A stretch of DNA of 64,000 bases from Mucilaginibacter sp. (GTDB taxonomy: Bacteria > Bacteroidota > Bacteroidia > Sphingobacteriales > Sphingobacteriaceae), in contig JAQBOV010000029.1 in the NCBI GenBank assembly GCA_028287895.1, forward strand, positions 62,001 to 126,000, in the 5' to 3' direction. The translations under genes and the position numbers were made by a program. Positions 1 to 8,930 of the stretch are shown here, piece after piece. The first letter of the stretch is position 1, and each line of letters begins with the position of its first letter. The notes under the pieces are model-generated. The model had not been told where the DNA came from and did not search any database. It worked only from the letters and a program-made list of their open reading frames with translations.

Positions 1-342
1 ATGATCTAAATTGGTGTAGGAGCATAGTTCATTACTTACTATTTCACCTAATTGGTGCTTTCGAACTTTCCGCATTAATTGCTCTTGCATGCCCGGCGAT
101 ATATCTGTAGCATGTACCTTATGCCCTTGGCCGGCAAAAAAGACAGCATCAACGCCTGTGCCGCTGTTTAGTTCCAATATGGTACTGCCGGCGCTTAGAT
201 ATTTTAATACATGCGTGCGCACCCGTTGGCGTTTATAGCCAATGATGGTATTGGCGCTGTACAGATCGTCAAATATCCCCGACTGCCCGGTAAAGGCACC
301 GGCGGCATTTAATTCATTCCTATGATCAGCAATTACTTCCAT
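1..342 (-). CDS. Class I SAM-dependent methyltransferase, N-terminal part (cut by window edge)
   Basis: A 114-codon open frame starts with ATG at 342 and runs off the left edge without a stop. Residues 55-66 carry the SAM-binding glycine-rich motif I (ILELNSGTGVD), and an acidic motif II (HATDIS) follows at about residue 77. This is the Rossmann-type methyltransferase fold. The start overlaps the stop of the upstream radical SAM gene (TAATG), so the two are translationally coupled and this is the last visible gene of the leftward operon. The substrate is unknown. The context of B12-type radical SAM enzymes and glycosyltransferases suggests modification of a small molecule or sugar. Only the N-terminal half is visible. 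Confidence 0.85.
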   Translation of the reverse strand, partial: MEVIADHRNELNAAGAFTGQSGIFDDLYSANTIIGYKRQRVRTHVLKYLSAGSTILELNSGTGVDAVFFAGQGHKVHATDISPGMQEQLMRKVRKHQLGEIVSNELCSYTNLDH

Positions 343-1811
343 TACATTGCCTTTTCTAATCGTTTCAACTTCAATTTTTCAACCCATGTGGCCGGGGCGT
401 AATAAAAAACGGACAGGGCTTTTTTCAACCGGTGGGCATTGGTATTAAGGGGTTTTCTAATTAACTCAACGAGGCTATTTTTTGCCAGGTGCTGATGATA
501 ATTCTGATGAACATAGCGGTGCAACTGCTTATAGTAAGATGGTGGAAAGGTATTGGCGAACATCAGCGCCATTTCATCAGAGTCCGTCCAGTTGGTTTTG
601 TTGCTCAAATCGGCCTTTACTTTATCGTAAAAAACCGTTCCCGGTAGCGGGTAGGACACAGAGATGCCGATCTGGAAAGGTAACAATGCATTGATCATTT
701 TGATGGTCAGCTCAATATCTTCCTTCAACTCTCCCAAATAGCCAAACTGGATAAAAAAGGCCGGCTGAATACCATGATTTTTCATGAGCGTCGTTGAACG
801 GTGTATCTGCTCAACCGTCGTCCCCTTGTCCATGGCATCCAATATTTTCTGAGAACCGCTTTCGGCACCTATCCAGGCAATTTCGCAGCCGGATTTCGCT
901 AAAGCTTTTACCAGTTCTTCTTCAACAAGCAGATCGGCCCTTGATTGTATTTTGAACCTTATCTTTAATTTTTCCTCTTGCATCAGGCGGGAAAACTCTT
1001 CCACCCAGCCAGGTTTCAGGCCAAAAATATCATCACAAAACCAAAGGTGATCGATCCCCAGCCACTCCCTGAGCAGCTTTATTTCCTGCACCACGTTTTG
1101 CGGGCTTCGTGAATTATAGCGGTTACCGTAAATCGGCTTTGCACACCAGTTGCATTTAAACGGACATCCGCGGGTGGTGCTCATATTTAAGGAGAAGTAG
1201 CCTGCATGTTTCAACCAGCTATCCTTATACTGCTGTATATTGACCAGATCCCATGCCGGTAAAGGTAAACTGTCCAGATCCTTTAGCACCGGCCTTCCTA
1301 AAGTCTTAACGGCCCTGCCATCTTTGATGTATGCAAGTCCCTGTATATCGGGATGCCCGGCAACGCCGTTTTTGAGCGCATTTACCAATTCCAGCAAAGT
1401 TTGCTCGCCCTCGCCGATGATCACAAAATCGGCTCCTTCTTTCAGATATTCCTCATAACGGTCGGTTGAGTCTGAGCTGCAAACGATAACCTTGCAGCCT
1501 TTTGCCTTAGCCTGCTTACACATGCTAAAAGCGGCCTCCCGCATATTGGTGAGGCACATTTTGGTGAGGTAATTAAAGCCGTCGTCATAGATCACAAAAA
1601 AATCGGGCCGGCGCTTTTCCAGTTCTGCTCCGGCCTGGTGGGGACCGGCGGCAAACATGGTATCAAATAAAGATGCCCTATACCCATTTTCACGCATCAG
1701 CGAGGCAGCATACAAGGTGCCCAATGGCGGGTAAGGCTGACCTAAAGCCCATTGCTTGGGATCAAACCTTAAAAAATAGGAATGGGTAAACAGGATGTTA
1801 TTTTTCTCCAT
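342..1811 (-). CDS. B12-binding-domain radical SAM protein
   Basis: A 489-residue protein. Residues 1-155 resemble the cobalamin-binding Rossmann domain of BchE/HpnJ-type enzymes, with the GEGE motif near 133. A radical SAM domain follows, with the [4Fe-4S] ligands C216, C220 and C223 (CPFKCNWC). The C-terminal 100 residues are of unknown type. Known relatives catalyse C-methylation, ring formation or rearrangements using SAM and often cobalamin. Which of these applies cannot be read from sequence. The gene follows the GT39-like gene by 92 bp and overlaps the next methyltransferase by one base. It is one of two such proteins in the operon; the other is at 5198-6697. Confidence 0.88.
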   Translation of the reverse strand: MEKNNILFTHSYFLRFDPKQWALGQPYPPLGTLYAASLMRENGYRASLFDTMFAAGPHQAGAELEKRRPDFFVIYDDGFNYLTKMCLTNMREAAFSMCKQAKAKGCKVIVCSSDSTDRYEEYLKEGADFVIIGEGEQTLLELVNALKNGVAGHPDIQGLAYIKDGRAVKTLGRPVLKDLDSLPLPAWDLVNIQQYKDSWLKHAGYFSLNMSTTRGCPFKCNWCAKPIYGNRYNSRSPQNVVQEIKLLREWLGIDHLWFCDDIFGLKPGWVEEFSRLMQEEKLKIRFKIQSRADLLVEEELVKALAKSGCEIAWIGAESGSQKILDAMDKGTTVEQIHRSTTLMKNHGIQPAFFIQFGYLGELKEDIELTIKMINALLPFQIGISVSYPLPGTVFYDKVKADLSNKTNWTDSDEMALMFANTFPPSYYKQLHRYVHQNYHQHLAKNSLVELIRKPLNTNAHRLKKALSVFYYAPATWVEKLKLKRLEKAM

Positions 1812-1903
1812 CTTATATCAACTACGTTTGTAAAAGTTAATGGGTTGCCAGAAGGTTATAAAATCATGCACCCGGCTAAGCGCAGAGGCGACGCGTTACC
1901 ACT

Positions 1904-3370
1904 CTACCTGATCCTATAAATATTGTAGTTATACATACATCTGTCCAAATAATAATCCTTGGCAATCAATTCATCAGTAAACTGCCGCATATCCTGGGCT
2001 ACCAAATCCTTGTACTCAGCAAACAAGGGGATTAGTATCATTGCCGGTTTGTTAAGATGCATGTCGCTGTAGAATTTTGCTTTAGCGATCCTGGTTTGGG
2101 TCACATTGAAATAGATTGTCGGCGATATCCGCTCTGAATAGGCCTGCACCTGGGCACCAAAACCTGCCACAAATACTTTGTCTTGTTCGCAGGTATGATC
2201 TCTTATCCACCATCCCAATCTTTTACGGGAGCCTTCATCCGGCTTGGGATAGGGTTGACGGCATCCGGATGGGCTGTTATCCGCCTGCGGCAAGAGTAAT
2301 TCCTTAAATACAACCAAAGGCTCCAGCAGTTTGGGGAAGAATACGAGCCAGATAATGATCATCAATTGTTTCGCCGGCAGCTTATATTTAGCTATCAAAT
2401 GGGCCGCGCAGAAGGCACTCATCAGGGACATTGCCGGCAGCAGTTCCCGGATATGCAGCGTGCCAAAAATGCCTACCATACTGATCCCGATAAACACCAG
2501 AATGAGCCATAGGCCGAACAGATCGATCCTCTTTTTTATAAAGAAATAACCCAGCACAAAGGGATAAAACAATATTATTTCGGAATAAAAGAACTTGTCG
2601 GAAAAGTTTACCATTTTCCATATCATGGAGCGATCAGTAGCGCTGCCGGAACCAAAATTGTCTGCCAGCCCATAAGTGAACACATGATGAAGATCGATCC
2701 CGGCAAAAAATGCAATTGCTGCCAGCACAAGAATGCCTGATGCTATGCCTGCACAAAACAGCAGGGCATTAATCCTGCTTTTTGGTAACAAGCTAATCCC
2801 TATGGCCAGGATGCCCCAGATAACAGATATACGGAAACCAAACCCAATTCCGGCCAGCAAACCACTGATGAAAAAGTCATTTTTATCTTCTGCAGTGAGG
2901 TACCTGTAAACAGCGATGATGATGAACAGCATACCATAGGTTTCCGTAAAGGAAACATACCTGCCGCCGGTGCCATGCCAAAGCAGGGATAAGCCATAAA
3001 ATGAAACAGCGAGCATGCCAGCCTGTTCGCCCGCGATGTTTTTTGCTATTTTGTAGATATAGTATATCCCGACGGATTGACATAGGGTACCTAACAATCT
3101 CGGGAACCAATAATTTACCCCAAAAAGCTTATCGGACAAACCGAAAATGGCAAAGATCAAAGGAGCTTTATTGTCTACCCCGCCGGCATATGGAATAAGA
3201 CCATGCCTGAACCAGTTGCGGCCTATATAATGCCAGATGGCCTCATCAAACGATAGGGCAAAACCATCGGTAAGCAGGCTTACAAGTACCTGCAGTATCG
3301 TCAATAAAGCGATAAGGTGCAGGGGGCCAGGTTCCCAACGGCCGCGTCTGATCGTTTCCTTTGGGGTCAT
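1904..3370 (-). CDS. ArnT/GT39-like integral membrane glycosyltransferase
   Basis: A 488-residue polytopic membrane protein with about 10-12 hydrophobic segments. An acidic pair after the first membrane segment (FDEAIWHY, D42/E43) matches the catalytic DE motif of GT-C enzymes such as ArnT and protein O-mannosyltransferases. The loop after it (GLIPYAGGVDNKAPL) is typical of the family in Bacteroidota. A soluble C-terminal tail of about 120 residues follows. These enzymes move a sugar from a polyprenyl-phosphate donor to an acceptor on the outer face of the inner membrane. It lies 26 bp after the SPASM-type radical SAM gene in the same operon, which suggests the product is a lipid-linked or surface glycan. 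The acceptor is unknown. Confidence 0.8.
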   Translation of the reverse strand: MTPKETIRRGRWEPGPLHLIALLTILQVLVSLLTDGFALSFDEAIWHYIGRNWFRHGLIPYAGGVDNKAPLIFAIFGLSDKLFGVNYWFPRLLGTLCQSVGIYYIYKIAKNIAGEQAGMLAVSFYGLSLLWHGTGGRYVSFTETYGMLFIIIAVYRYLTAEDKNDFFISGLLAGIGFGFRISVIWGILAIGISLLPKSRINALLFCAGIASGILVLAAIAFFAGIDLHHVFTYGLADNFGSGSATDRSMIWKMVNFSDKFFYSEIILFYPFVLGYFFIKKRIDLFGLWLILVFIGISMVGIFGTLHIRELLPAMSLMSAFCAAHLIAKYKLPAKQLMIIIWLVFFPKLLEPLVVFKELLLPQADNSPSGCRQPYPKPDEGSRKRLGWWIRDHTCEQDKVFVAGFGAQVQAYSERISPTIYFNVTQTRIAKAKFYSDMHLNKPAMILIPLFAEYKDLVAQDMRQFTDELIAKDYYLDRCMYNYNIYRIR

Positions 3371-3396
3371 ATCATCATGATGGGTTTATAGATCAC

Positions 3397-4446
3397 CTAG
3401 GGTTTCATTCGCGGCGGCAAATTCAATGCGCACACACATTTAACGCAGGTCCAGTTGGTGCTCATGTCCAATGTTTCTCTGAAATTAATGGCTTTGTCGC
3501 TATTTAATATATCGGCCAGGGACGCATCCCGGATATTACCAAGCACATCATGGAAAAAGCAGGGGCGCACATTGCCGTCCGCTTCAATTACGGCCGATAC
3601 CCAGGGTGCGTTACACTTTTTAAAAGGAAAAGGGTTCAGCCCATAAAACGCAGCGTAGTAATGATAAATATCCCATATTTTTCCCGGCGATTCGGCTACG
3701 AAGCCGCTCTTGAAATCATCCCGGTATTCGTCAATTATCCGGCCCAGGATCCCTTCCAATTCCGGCAGTTCCCTTTCGGACAATAAAATCTCACTCTGCC
3801 GCGGCTCCTCCCAGGCCATTTGCCGGTTAAAGGCATGGCTGCTTACATCGGCAGGTAAAAAGCTGATCTGATTGACACCCATCAACTTTGCCTGGCCAAT
3901 GATAGAAGCCCAGTTCCAGAAATTCAGCCGGTGAATTACCGTTCTTGCCGTAATGCGGTATTTTGGATTTAATGAATGGATATACTGAACTCCATCCTTT
4001 AATTTATGAAACGCACCCGGTATATTACGAATGGAATCATGTAACAGCTGGTCGCCGTCAATCGATACAATAATATCGTTCACCCATTTCAGCAACTGTT
4101 CGGCATGAGCTTTAATGGAAAGGCCGGTAGTAAGCAAGGATACTTTTATGCCTGCTTTTTTTAACATTTCACACAGCCTGAAAAAGTTCTGATTCAGCAG
4201 TGCCTCCCCTCCTGACATGACCACCTGTTTGGTGCCGAATTGTTTCAGCGAGGTAAGCAGACCGCTGACATCCTGCTCGGTCAATTGTTTCAGGTTTTTA
4301 TTATCCTTCCAGATATCGCACATCACACAACGGCAGTTACAGGCGCTATGGGGCATCAATATAACAATCGGAAGTGCCGAAATCCGGTGTGTTTTCAAAG
4401 TCCGGTATCGCTGATAAGTATGATTTAAAGATTGTAATGGCATCAT
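3397..4446 (-). CDS. Radical SAM protein with C-terminal SPASM-like cysteine region
   Basis: A 349-residue protein. The radical SAM cluster motif lies at C36, C40 and C43, with an extra Cys at 38 (CNCRCVMCDIW). The GGEALL sequence near residue 79 is the SAM-binding glycine motif. The last 80 residues carry further cysteines (KKCNAPW, VRPCFFHD, WTCVKCVC) placed as in SPASM/twitch domains, which bind auxiliary Fe-S clusters. Such enzymes oxidise peptides, alcohols or sugars (PqqE, BtrN and anSME types). It sits 2 bp after a methyltransferase gene, so the two are tightly coupled. No obvious precursor peptide lies next to it, so a sugar or small-molecule substrate is as likely as a peptide. Confidence 0.85.
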   Translation of the reverse strand: MMPLQSLNHTYQRYRTLKTHRISALPIVILMPHSACNCRCVMCDIWKDNKNLKQLTEQDVSGLLTSLKQFGTKQVVMSGGEALLNQNFFRLCEMLKKAGIKVSLLTTGLSIKAHAEQLLKWVNDIIVSIDGDQLLHDSIRNIPGAFHKLKDGVQYIHSLNPKYRITARTVIHRLNFWNWASIIGQAKLMGVNQISFLPADVSSHAFNRQMAWEEPRQSEILLSERELPELEGILGRIIDEYRDDFKSGFVAESPGKIWDIYHYYAAFYGLNPFPFKKCNAPWVSAVIEADGNVRPCFFHDVLGNIRDASLADILNSDKAINFRETLDMSTNWTCVKCVCALNLPPRMKP

Positions 4447-4448
4447 AG

Positions 4449-5186
4449 TTATTTCCTTATCATGACCCAGTAAAAAGGATCTTTTTTAAACAGACGGTTA
4501 AACGGGTTTGAGGGGTTGAACAATAACTCGTATTTAAAGCCCCAAAACTCGCTTGTAGAATGATGAAAGTAATGCGCAGCCATTTCGGGAAAGCCCAAAG
4601 CAGCGTAGTACCCGCAGCTTCGCGCGTTAGCTTTTTCGGCCTCAACAGGTGTATAAAAAGGGGTATCAACAATGTGCACTTCGCCGCCATATCTTAAAAT
4701 AGCCAGCGCCTGCTTCAAAACATTGATCACCGATGGGAAATATTGCAGCGAGGCGGCAAAAACGATCACATCAAACTTTTCATTATCAAACGTACTGTCC
4801 GTAAAACTATCATAGATAAATTCCAGGTTATCCTTTTTAAAGACCCGCTTAGCCTGTTCTATTTCGATTTCATTGATATCCAGGCCCGTTACCCTGGTAT
4901 TGGGTATGTTTGATAATTTGGCCGAAAGCCAGCCGTTACCACAGCCCACCTCCAAAATCTTTAAATGCTTGCGTTTCTTTTCAAGATAAGCGGTCAACCG
5001 CCCGCTTGACCGCTTCCTGATCTTCCATTCGTCATAATACAGATGATCGATATCCGGTAAAAGCTGTAATTGTTCATCGGTATATACCCTTTTCTCCTGC
5101 TGCCTGACGGCAATATAAAGGTCCTCAAAATCCGGCTTAGGAGTTTGAACGGGCTTTTTTGCTATATCTTTCACAGTCAGGTTCAA
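4449..5186 (-). CDS. Class I SAM-dependent methyltransferase
   Basis: A 245-residue protein with motif I at 77-85 (ILEVGCGNG), motif II (VTGLDINEIEIEQA), and the DVIVFAASLQYF segment expected for motif IV. It belongs to the Methyltransf_11/25 group, which methylates small molecules on O, N or C atoms. The operon order is radical SAM (5198), this gene after an 11 bp gap, then the SPASM-type radical SAM after 2 bp. This indicates co-translation and a shared pathway. The N-terminal 70 residues are charged and contain no membrane segment, so a cytoplasmic location is expected. The substrate is not identifiable. Confidence 0.85.
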   Translation of the reverse strand: MNLTVKDIAKKPVQTPKPDFEDLYIAVRQQEKRVYTDEQLQLLPDIDHLYYDEWKIRKRSSGRLTAYLEKKRKHLKILEVGCGNGWLSAKLSNIPNTRVTGLDINEIEIEQAKRVFKKDNLEFIYDSFTDSTFDNEKFDVIVFAASLQYFPSVINVLKQALAILRYGGEVHIVDTPFYTPVEAEKANARSCGYYAALGFPEMAAHYFHHSTSEFWGFKYELLFNPSNPFNRLFKKDPFYWVMIRK

Positions 5187-5197
5187 TTAAATGAGGT

Positions 5198-6697
5198 TTA
5201 AAATCCTTGTATCTCGGGCTGACGGTATTTCCACATTCTTTGCAGCAGTTTTATTTCGTACGGGTAGCTATACAGATTAATTTTATAGCGCAGCCCGGCG
5301 ACCAGCTTTATTGCCCTGCGTTTGACCTGGCTTAACCGTATATCGGTAACCGTTGGGTATACGCCATTCAAAACAGTTTCAAAATTTCTTATCTTATCGA
5401 TCATTTCCGGGGTGAGCCATGGTGTCAGGGGGTTTTTGCGCAGATCGAAATTTTCCCATGCGGGGCTTATCCAATCCTCCAGCGTTTTAGGATATTTAAA
5501 ACCCGAATCCAGCACTTGTTTATACAGCGTTGAGCCTTCAGTAGGCACGGGACTGTAAGTGTATAATACGATTTCAGTACGTGGATTTACTTGTTTTACC
5601 TGCCTTATAAAGTCGATCTCAAAATCGATCTGGGCCTGTACCTGCTTTGCTGTTGGTGCAGGTGTGCCCAGAACGAAAGAATACTCAGGGATAATATCAA
5701 ATTTTTTCAAACGTTCAGCGAAACGGATAATCTGCGCGCCGGTTTGCGTGCCGCCTTTGTCCAATTGTTCCAGTATCAGGTTATTGCCGCTCTCGGCGCC
5801 AAAGAAGATGATCTTACAGCCGCCTTCCCTGATGGCAGCCAATGATGCGTCGCTGAATTTATCCATCGTGTCGATACGGGCCATCCCCCACCATGACATC
5901 TTTTCGGGTTTGATCAACTTTGCAAACGCTACCGCACGCTTTTCGGACACAAAGAAATTATTATCATGAAACTCGATGGCATCGGCTCCCCACCTGTCCT
6001 TTATATATTTGATATCCTTATAAAGCGTCTGGGCCGATTTGGCTTTCCAGCGCGCTTCATATATGGGTACCACCGCACAAAATGAACAGGTAAAAGGGCA
6101 ACCTATGCTGGAATGATAGGCCAGCGTTTTTTCGCCTAAATAAGTACGGCCTAAATATTTCTCTATGGAATAAAACTTTCCCAGTTTATTATAGGGCAAG
6201 GGCGGCAGGGTCTCCTGGTCGATCAGGTCTTCCTTTGCGTTTTTGATCACATCGCCTTTGGCCCTGTAAATTATATTTTTGATGAACTCGTATGGCGTGT
6301 TATTTTCCAGCGCATCAATAAGCAGCGGAAAGGCATGATCGCCGGGGCCGTTAATAATAAAGTCCACATAACCCGACTCCAGCACGACTTTTGGCTGGGT
6401 AGAAGGGAAATACCCGCCCCAAATCATGATCGTGTGCGGATATTTTTCTTTGATGGCTTTTGAAACGGGAATAGCCTGCCTTAATTGCGGACCAGGCATG
6501 ACGGTAAAACCGAAGTATTTAAAATCGCCGGTATCAAGGTAGCTTTCTATCTTTTTTAACGGATCCGTCTCACAATTACCATCAACAATAACCCAGTCGT
6601 ATTTTCCCTCAACTGCAGCAGCAATATTTAATATTGAATTTGGGATGCGATATTTTGCATTCGCGCTTTTAGGATTGAATAATAGTATTTTACACAT
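5198..6697 (-). CDS. B12-binding-domain radical SAM protein (first gene of the leftward operon)
   Basis: A 499-residue protein. Residues 1-150 form a cobalamin-binding-like Rossmann domain (KILLFNPKS at the N-terminus, MIWGGYFPS near 91-99, GPGDHAFPLL near 117-126). The radical SAM core has its cluster ligands at C200, C204 and C207 (CPFTCSFC). A C-terminal extension of about 110 residues follows. It resembles the BchE/HpnJ group, not the housekeeping methylthiotransferases MiaB/RimO, because no TRAM domain is seen. It is only distantly similar to its partner at 342-1811, so the pair probably catalyses different steps. It begins 231 bp from the divergent methyltransferase gene. Confidence 0.88.
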   Translation of the reverse strand: MCKILLFNPKSANAKYRIPNSILNIAAAVEGKYDWVIVDGNCETDPLKKIESYLDTGDFKYFGFTVMPGPQLRQAIPVSKAIKEKYPHTIMIWGGYFPSTQPKVVLESGYVDFIINGPGDHAFPLLIDALENNTPYEFIKNIIYRAKGDVIKNAKEDLIDQETLPPLPYNKLGKFYSIEKYLGRTYLGEKTLAYHSSIGCPFTCSFCAVVPIYEARWKAKSAQTLYKDIKYIKDRWGADAIEFHDNNFFVSEKRAVAFAKLIKPEKMSWWGMARIDTMDKFSDASLAAIREGGCKIIFFGAESGNNLILEQLDKGGTQTGAQIIRFAERLKKFDIIPEYSFVLGTPAPTAKQVQAQIDFEIDFIRQVKQVNPRTEIVLYTYSPVPTEGSTLYKQVLDSGFKYPKTLEDWISPAWENFDLRKNPLTPWLTPEMIDKIRNFETVLNGVYPTVTDIRLSQVKRRAIKLVAGLRYKINLYSYPYEIKLLQRMWKYRQPEIQGF

Positions 6698-6928
6698 ATT
6701 ATAAGGTATCAGATTTAGCCCCTGAAATTTGTTCGTATTTTTTAGCCGGATAAATAGCGATGAGTCAATGACCCACCGCTATTGTATCAACTCAACTATT
6801 TATTTTATTAGTTACTCTAACACAAATACGAAACGGAGTAAGGCGCGGTTGCCCGGGGTATGAAATAAAATTAAGGATGGCAACCATTATTTAAACTACC
6901 TCGTATTGAATTTAAAAGCACTTAACAT
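6698..6928. promoter_or_regulatory. Divergent intergenic region between the two arms of the biosynthetic island
   Basis: This 231 bp AT-rich gap separates the leftward radical SAM operon from the rightward methyltransferase operon, so both promoters must lie here. I could not pick out a convincing TAnnTTTG element on either strand. No open frame of note is present. Confidence 0.5.
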
Positions 6929-7681
6929 TTGATACCGACCGTAAAAAATTACATCAAACAGCGCCTTTTCAGGCAAGCGGAAACCGAGAAAAATTCGGCC
7001 GACGCCTATGACCTGTGGTCAGAAGACTATGACCTGCAGCCAGGCAACCTGATGCTTGACCTGGACGAACTGTTGTTTCCAAAGCTAGTGGATAATGCTG
7101 CCGTACAAAACAAAGCTGTTGCCGACATAGGATGCGGTACGGGGCGGCACTGGGCCAAAATTTTACAGATGCGTCCTTTAAGCTTAACAGGCTTTGATGT
7201 CTCGCAGGGAATGCTTAATAAGCTGAAGGAAAAATTCCCGGATGCCCATACACATAAAATAACAGATGATCTTCTTTCGAATCCGGGCGATGCCACTTTT
7301 GATACCATCCTGTCAACGCTGACGGTCGCACATATCGAGAACATTGAACACGCTTTGCGGGCATGGTGCAGAACACTTAAAGCCAATGCAGATATTGTCA
7401 TCACTGATTTTCACCCGAAATTGTTAGCATTTGGCGGAAAAAGAACCTTCAGGCATAATAACAGCCAGTTATCGGTAAAGAATTTTGTTCATTCCGTCAG
7501 CAGCATTAAAGATGCGTTACAAGAAAATGGGTTCAGATTGGTTACAGAAGAAGAAATCAGGATAGATGAATCTGTGAAGCATTATTATACAGAGCAAAAT
7601 GCATTAAAAGTATATGAGCAGTTTAAAGGCTTCCCGGTAATCTATGGCATTCATTTAAGGCGAGGTAATGACCCTGAATAA
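6929..7681 (+). CDS. Class I SAM-dependent methyltransferase (TTG start)
   Basis: A 250-residue protein with motif I at 64-72 (VADIGCGTG) and motif II (LTGFDVSQGML). It belongs to the ubiquinone/menaquinone-methyltransferase-like (Methyltransf_11) group. The frame opens with TTG at 6929. The next in-frame ATG, at about residue 42, would cut off the conserved YDLWSEDYD segment that precedes motif I, so TTG is preferred. It is the first gene of the rightward operon and overlaps the amidohydrolase gene by 14 bp. It is the third methyltransferase of the island. The substrate is unknown. Confidence 0.83.
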   Translation: MIPTVKNYIKQRLFRQAETEKNSADAYDLWSEDYDLQPGNLMLDLDELLFPKLVDNAAVQNKAVADIGCGTGRHWAKILQMRPLSLTGFDVSQGMLNKLKEKFPDAHTHKITDDLLSNPGDATFDTILSTLTVAHIENIEHALRAWCRTLKANADIVITDFHPKLLAFGGKRTFRHNNSQLSVKNFVHSVSSIKDALQENGFRLVTEEEIRIDESVKHYYTEQNALKVYEQFKGFPVIYGIHLRRGNDPE

Positions 7682-8816
7682 TATTAGGATAGCGTTAACA
7701 GGCGAACAGATCAATATCAGAATAAAGGATGGTAAAATAGTTCAAATTTTGCCGGGACATTTTCATGATAAAACGGAGCAGTTTGATCTCGACTTCGACG
7801 GTGGGATCATTTTCCCCGGCCTGATCAACTCCCACGATCATTTGGATTTTAACCTGTTCCCGGCTTTAGGCAACAACACCTATAAAAACTATACAGAATG
7901 GGGAGGATATCTTCATAAAAACTACAAGGATGAGATTGGCAGGGTGCTAAAGGTGCCTGAAGTGTTGCGCGAGCAGTGGGGTATCTATAAAAACCTGCTT
8001 TGCGGCGTTACCACCGTTATAAACCATGGCAAAAAGATAAAAAGTAAAACCAAACTGCTAAGCGTTTATCAAGACTGCCAGTGCATACACTCGGTGCAAT
8101 TTGAAAAAAAATGGAGGTTTGCCCTTAATAATCCGTTCAAAAAAAATCTCCCGGTCGTTATTCATAGTGGCGAGGGTACCGATCCATCGTCGGTTAAAGA
8201 AATTGACCGGCTAACCCGTTGGAACCTGCAGAAAAGGGCCCTTATTGCCGTACATGGTGTCGCCATGACCGAAAGCCAGGTAAATACCTTTAAAGCACTG
8301 GTTTGGTGCCCTGAATCCAATTATTTTCTGCTGGGTAAAACAGCAGCGGTAAGCAGCTTAAAAAAGCATATTCCTATCCTTTTCGGGACCGATTCGACCT
8401 TGACCGGAAGCTGGAATATTTGGGAACATATCCGCCTGGCAAGAAAAACCAAATTTATGGCTGACGAGGAACTTTATGACACTTTAACCATCAATGCAGC
8501 AAATACCTGGAAACTGAACAGCGGCGAAATCGCAAAAGGCAAAGATGCCGATTTGGTTATCGCTAAAGCAAGGCCTGATATGCCCGGTTCGGATGCATTT
8601 TTTGCTCTTGACCCGAAGGATATATTAATGGTGATACATAAAGGAGATATCAGCTTGTTTGATGAAGAATTGTACACACAGCTCAAAGCGATAAATCTTG
8701 AACATTATAGCAAGGTTTATATCGGCAGCACCTGTAAATTTGTGAAAGGCAAATTGCCGCAACTGATGCAAAAAATAGCGCAATACTATCCCGAAGTGAA
8801 TTTTCCGGTTATATAA
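7668..8816 (+). CDS. Amidohydrolase-superfamily protein (metal-dependent hydrolase or deaminase)
   Basis: A 382-residue TIM-barrel amidohydrolase. The N-terminal beta-sandwich precedes the metal-binding HDH motif at residues 56-58 (GLINSHDHLD). A VIHSGEG histidine, an AVHGVAMTE histidine and the LFGTDSTL aspartate supply the other expected ligands. A C-terminal beta-sandwich with KGKDADLVI completes the fold. The family hydrolyses cyclic amides or deaminates heterocycles (ATZ/TRZ, SsnA-like). It overlaps the methyltransferase by 14 bp. Finding it among glycan-type genes is unusual and suggests that the island's product contains an amide or nucleobase-like part, or that a side product is recycled. 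Confidence 0.85.
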   Translation: MTLNNIRIALTGEQINIRIKDGKIVQILPGHFHDKTEQFDLDFDGGIIFPGLINSHDHLDFNLFPALGNNTYKNYTEWGGYLHKNYKDEIGRVLKVPEVLREQWGIYKNLLCGVTTVINHGKKIKSKTKLLSVYQDCQCIHSVQFEKKWRFALNNPFKKNLPVVIHSGEGTDPSSVKEIDRLTRWNLQKRALIAVHGVAMTESQVNTFKALVWCPESNYFLLGKTAAVSSLKKHIPILFGTDSTLTGSWNIWEHIRLARKTKFMADEELYDTLTINAANTWKLNSGEIAKGKDADLVIAKARPDMPGSDAFFALDPKDILMVIHKGDISLFDEELYTQLKAINLEHYSKVYIGSTCKFVKGKLPQLMQKIAQYYPEVNFPVI

Positions 8817-8836
8817 CAGAAAAATCAATATTTATT

Positions 8837-8915
8837 GACGTTCAAATCCTGAATTTATGTTCAAACCGGAATTTCGAATTTGTTAAGCCGGATTAGAATT
8901 CAGAGCTGAGAATTT
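8837..8915. repeat. Degenerate AT-rich interspersed repeat (GGAATTT type)
   Basis: The gap before the deacetylase holds a run of GAATT/CCGGAATTT words. Similar words occur at 22300-22382 and 48607-48635. The pattern looks like a dispersed, decayed intergenic repeat. I have not aligned the copies, so the boundaries are approximate. Confidence 0.3.
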
Positions 8916-8930
8916 AAGTTTAGAATTACA

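Noticed and set aside
1823..1830. TACGTTTG promoter-like box between two minus-strand genes
   Set aside because: It points into an antisense region with no plus-strand gene. It shares the word TCAACTACGTTTGT with 40502-40515, but one short match does not show a promoter.
3397..4446. Possible RiPP maturase with a nearby precursor peptide
   Set aside because: I looked for small frames next to the SPASM-type enzyme and found none with a leader-core layout; the exporter lacks a C39 peptidase domain.
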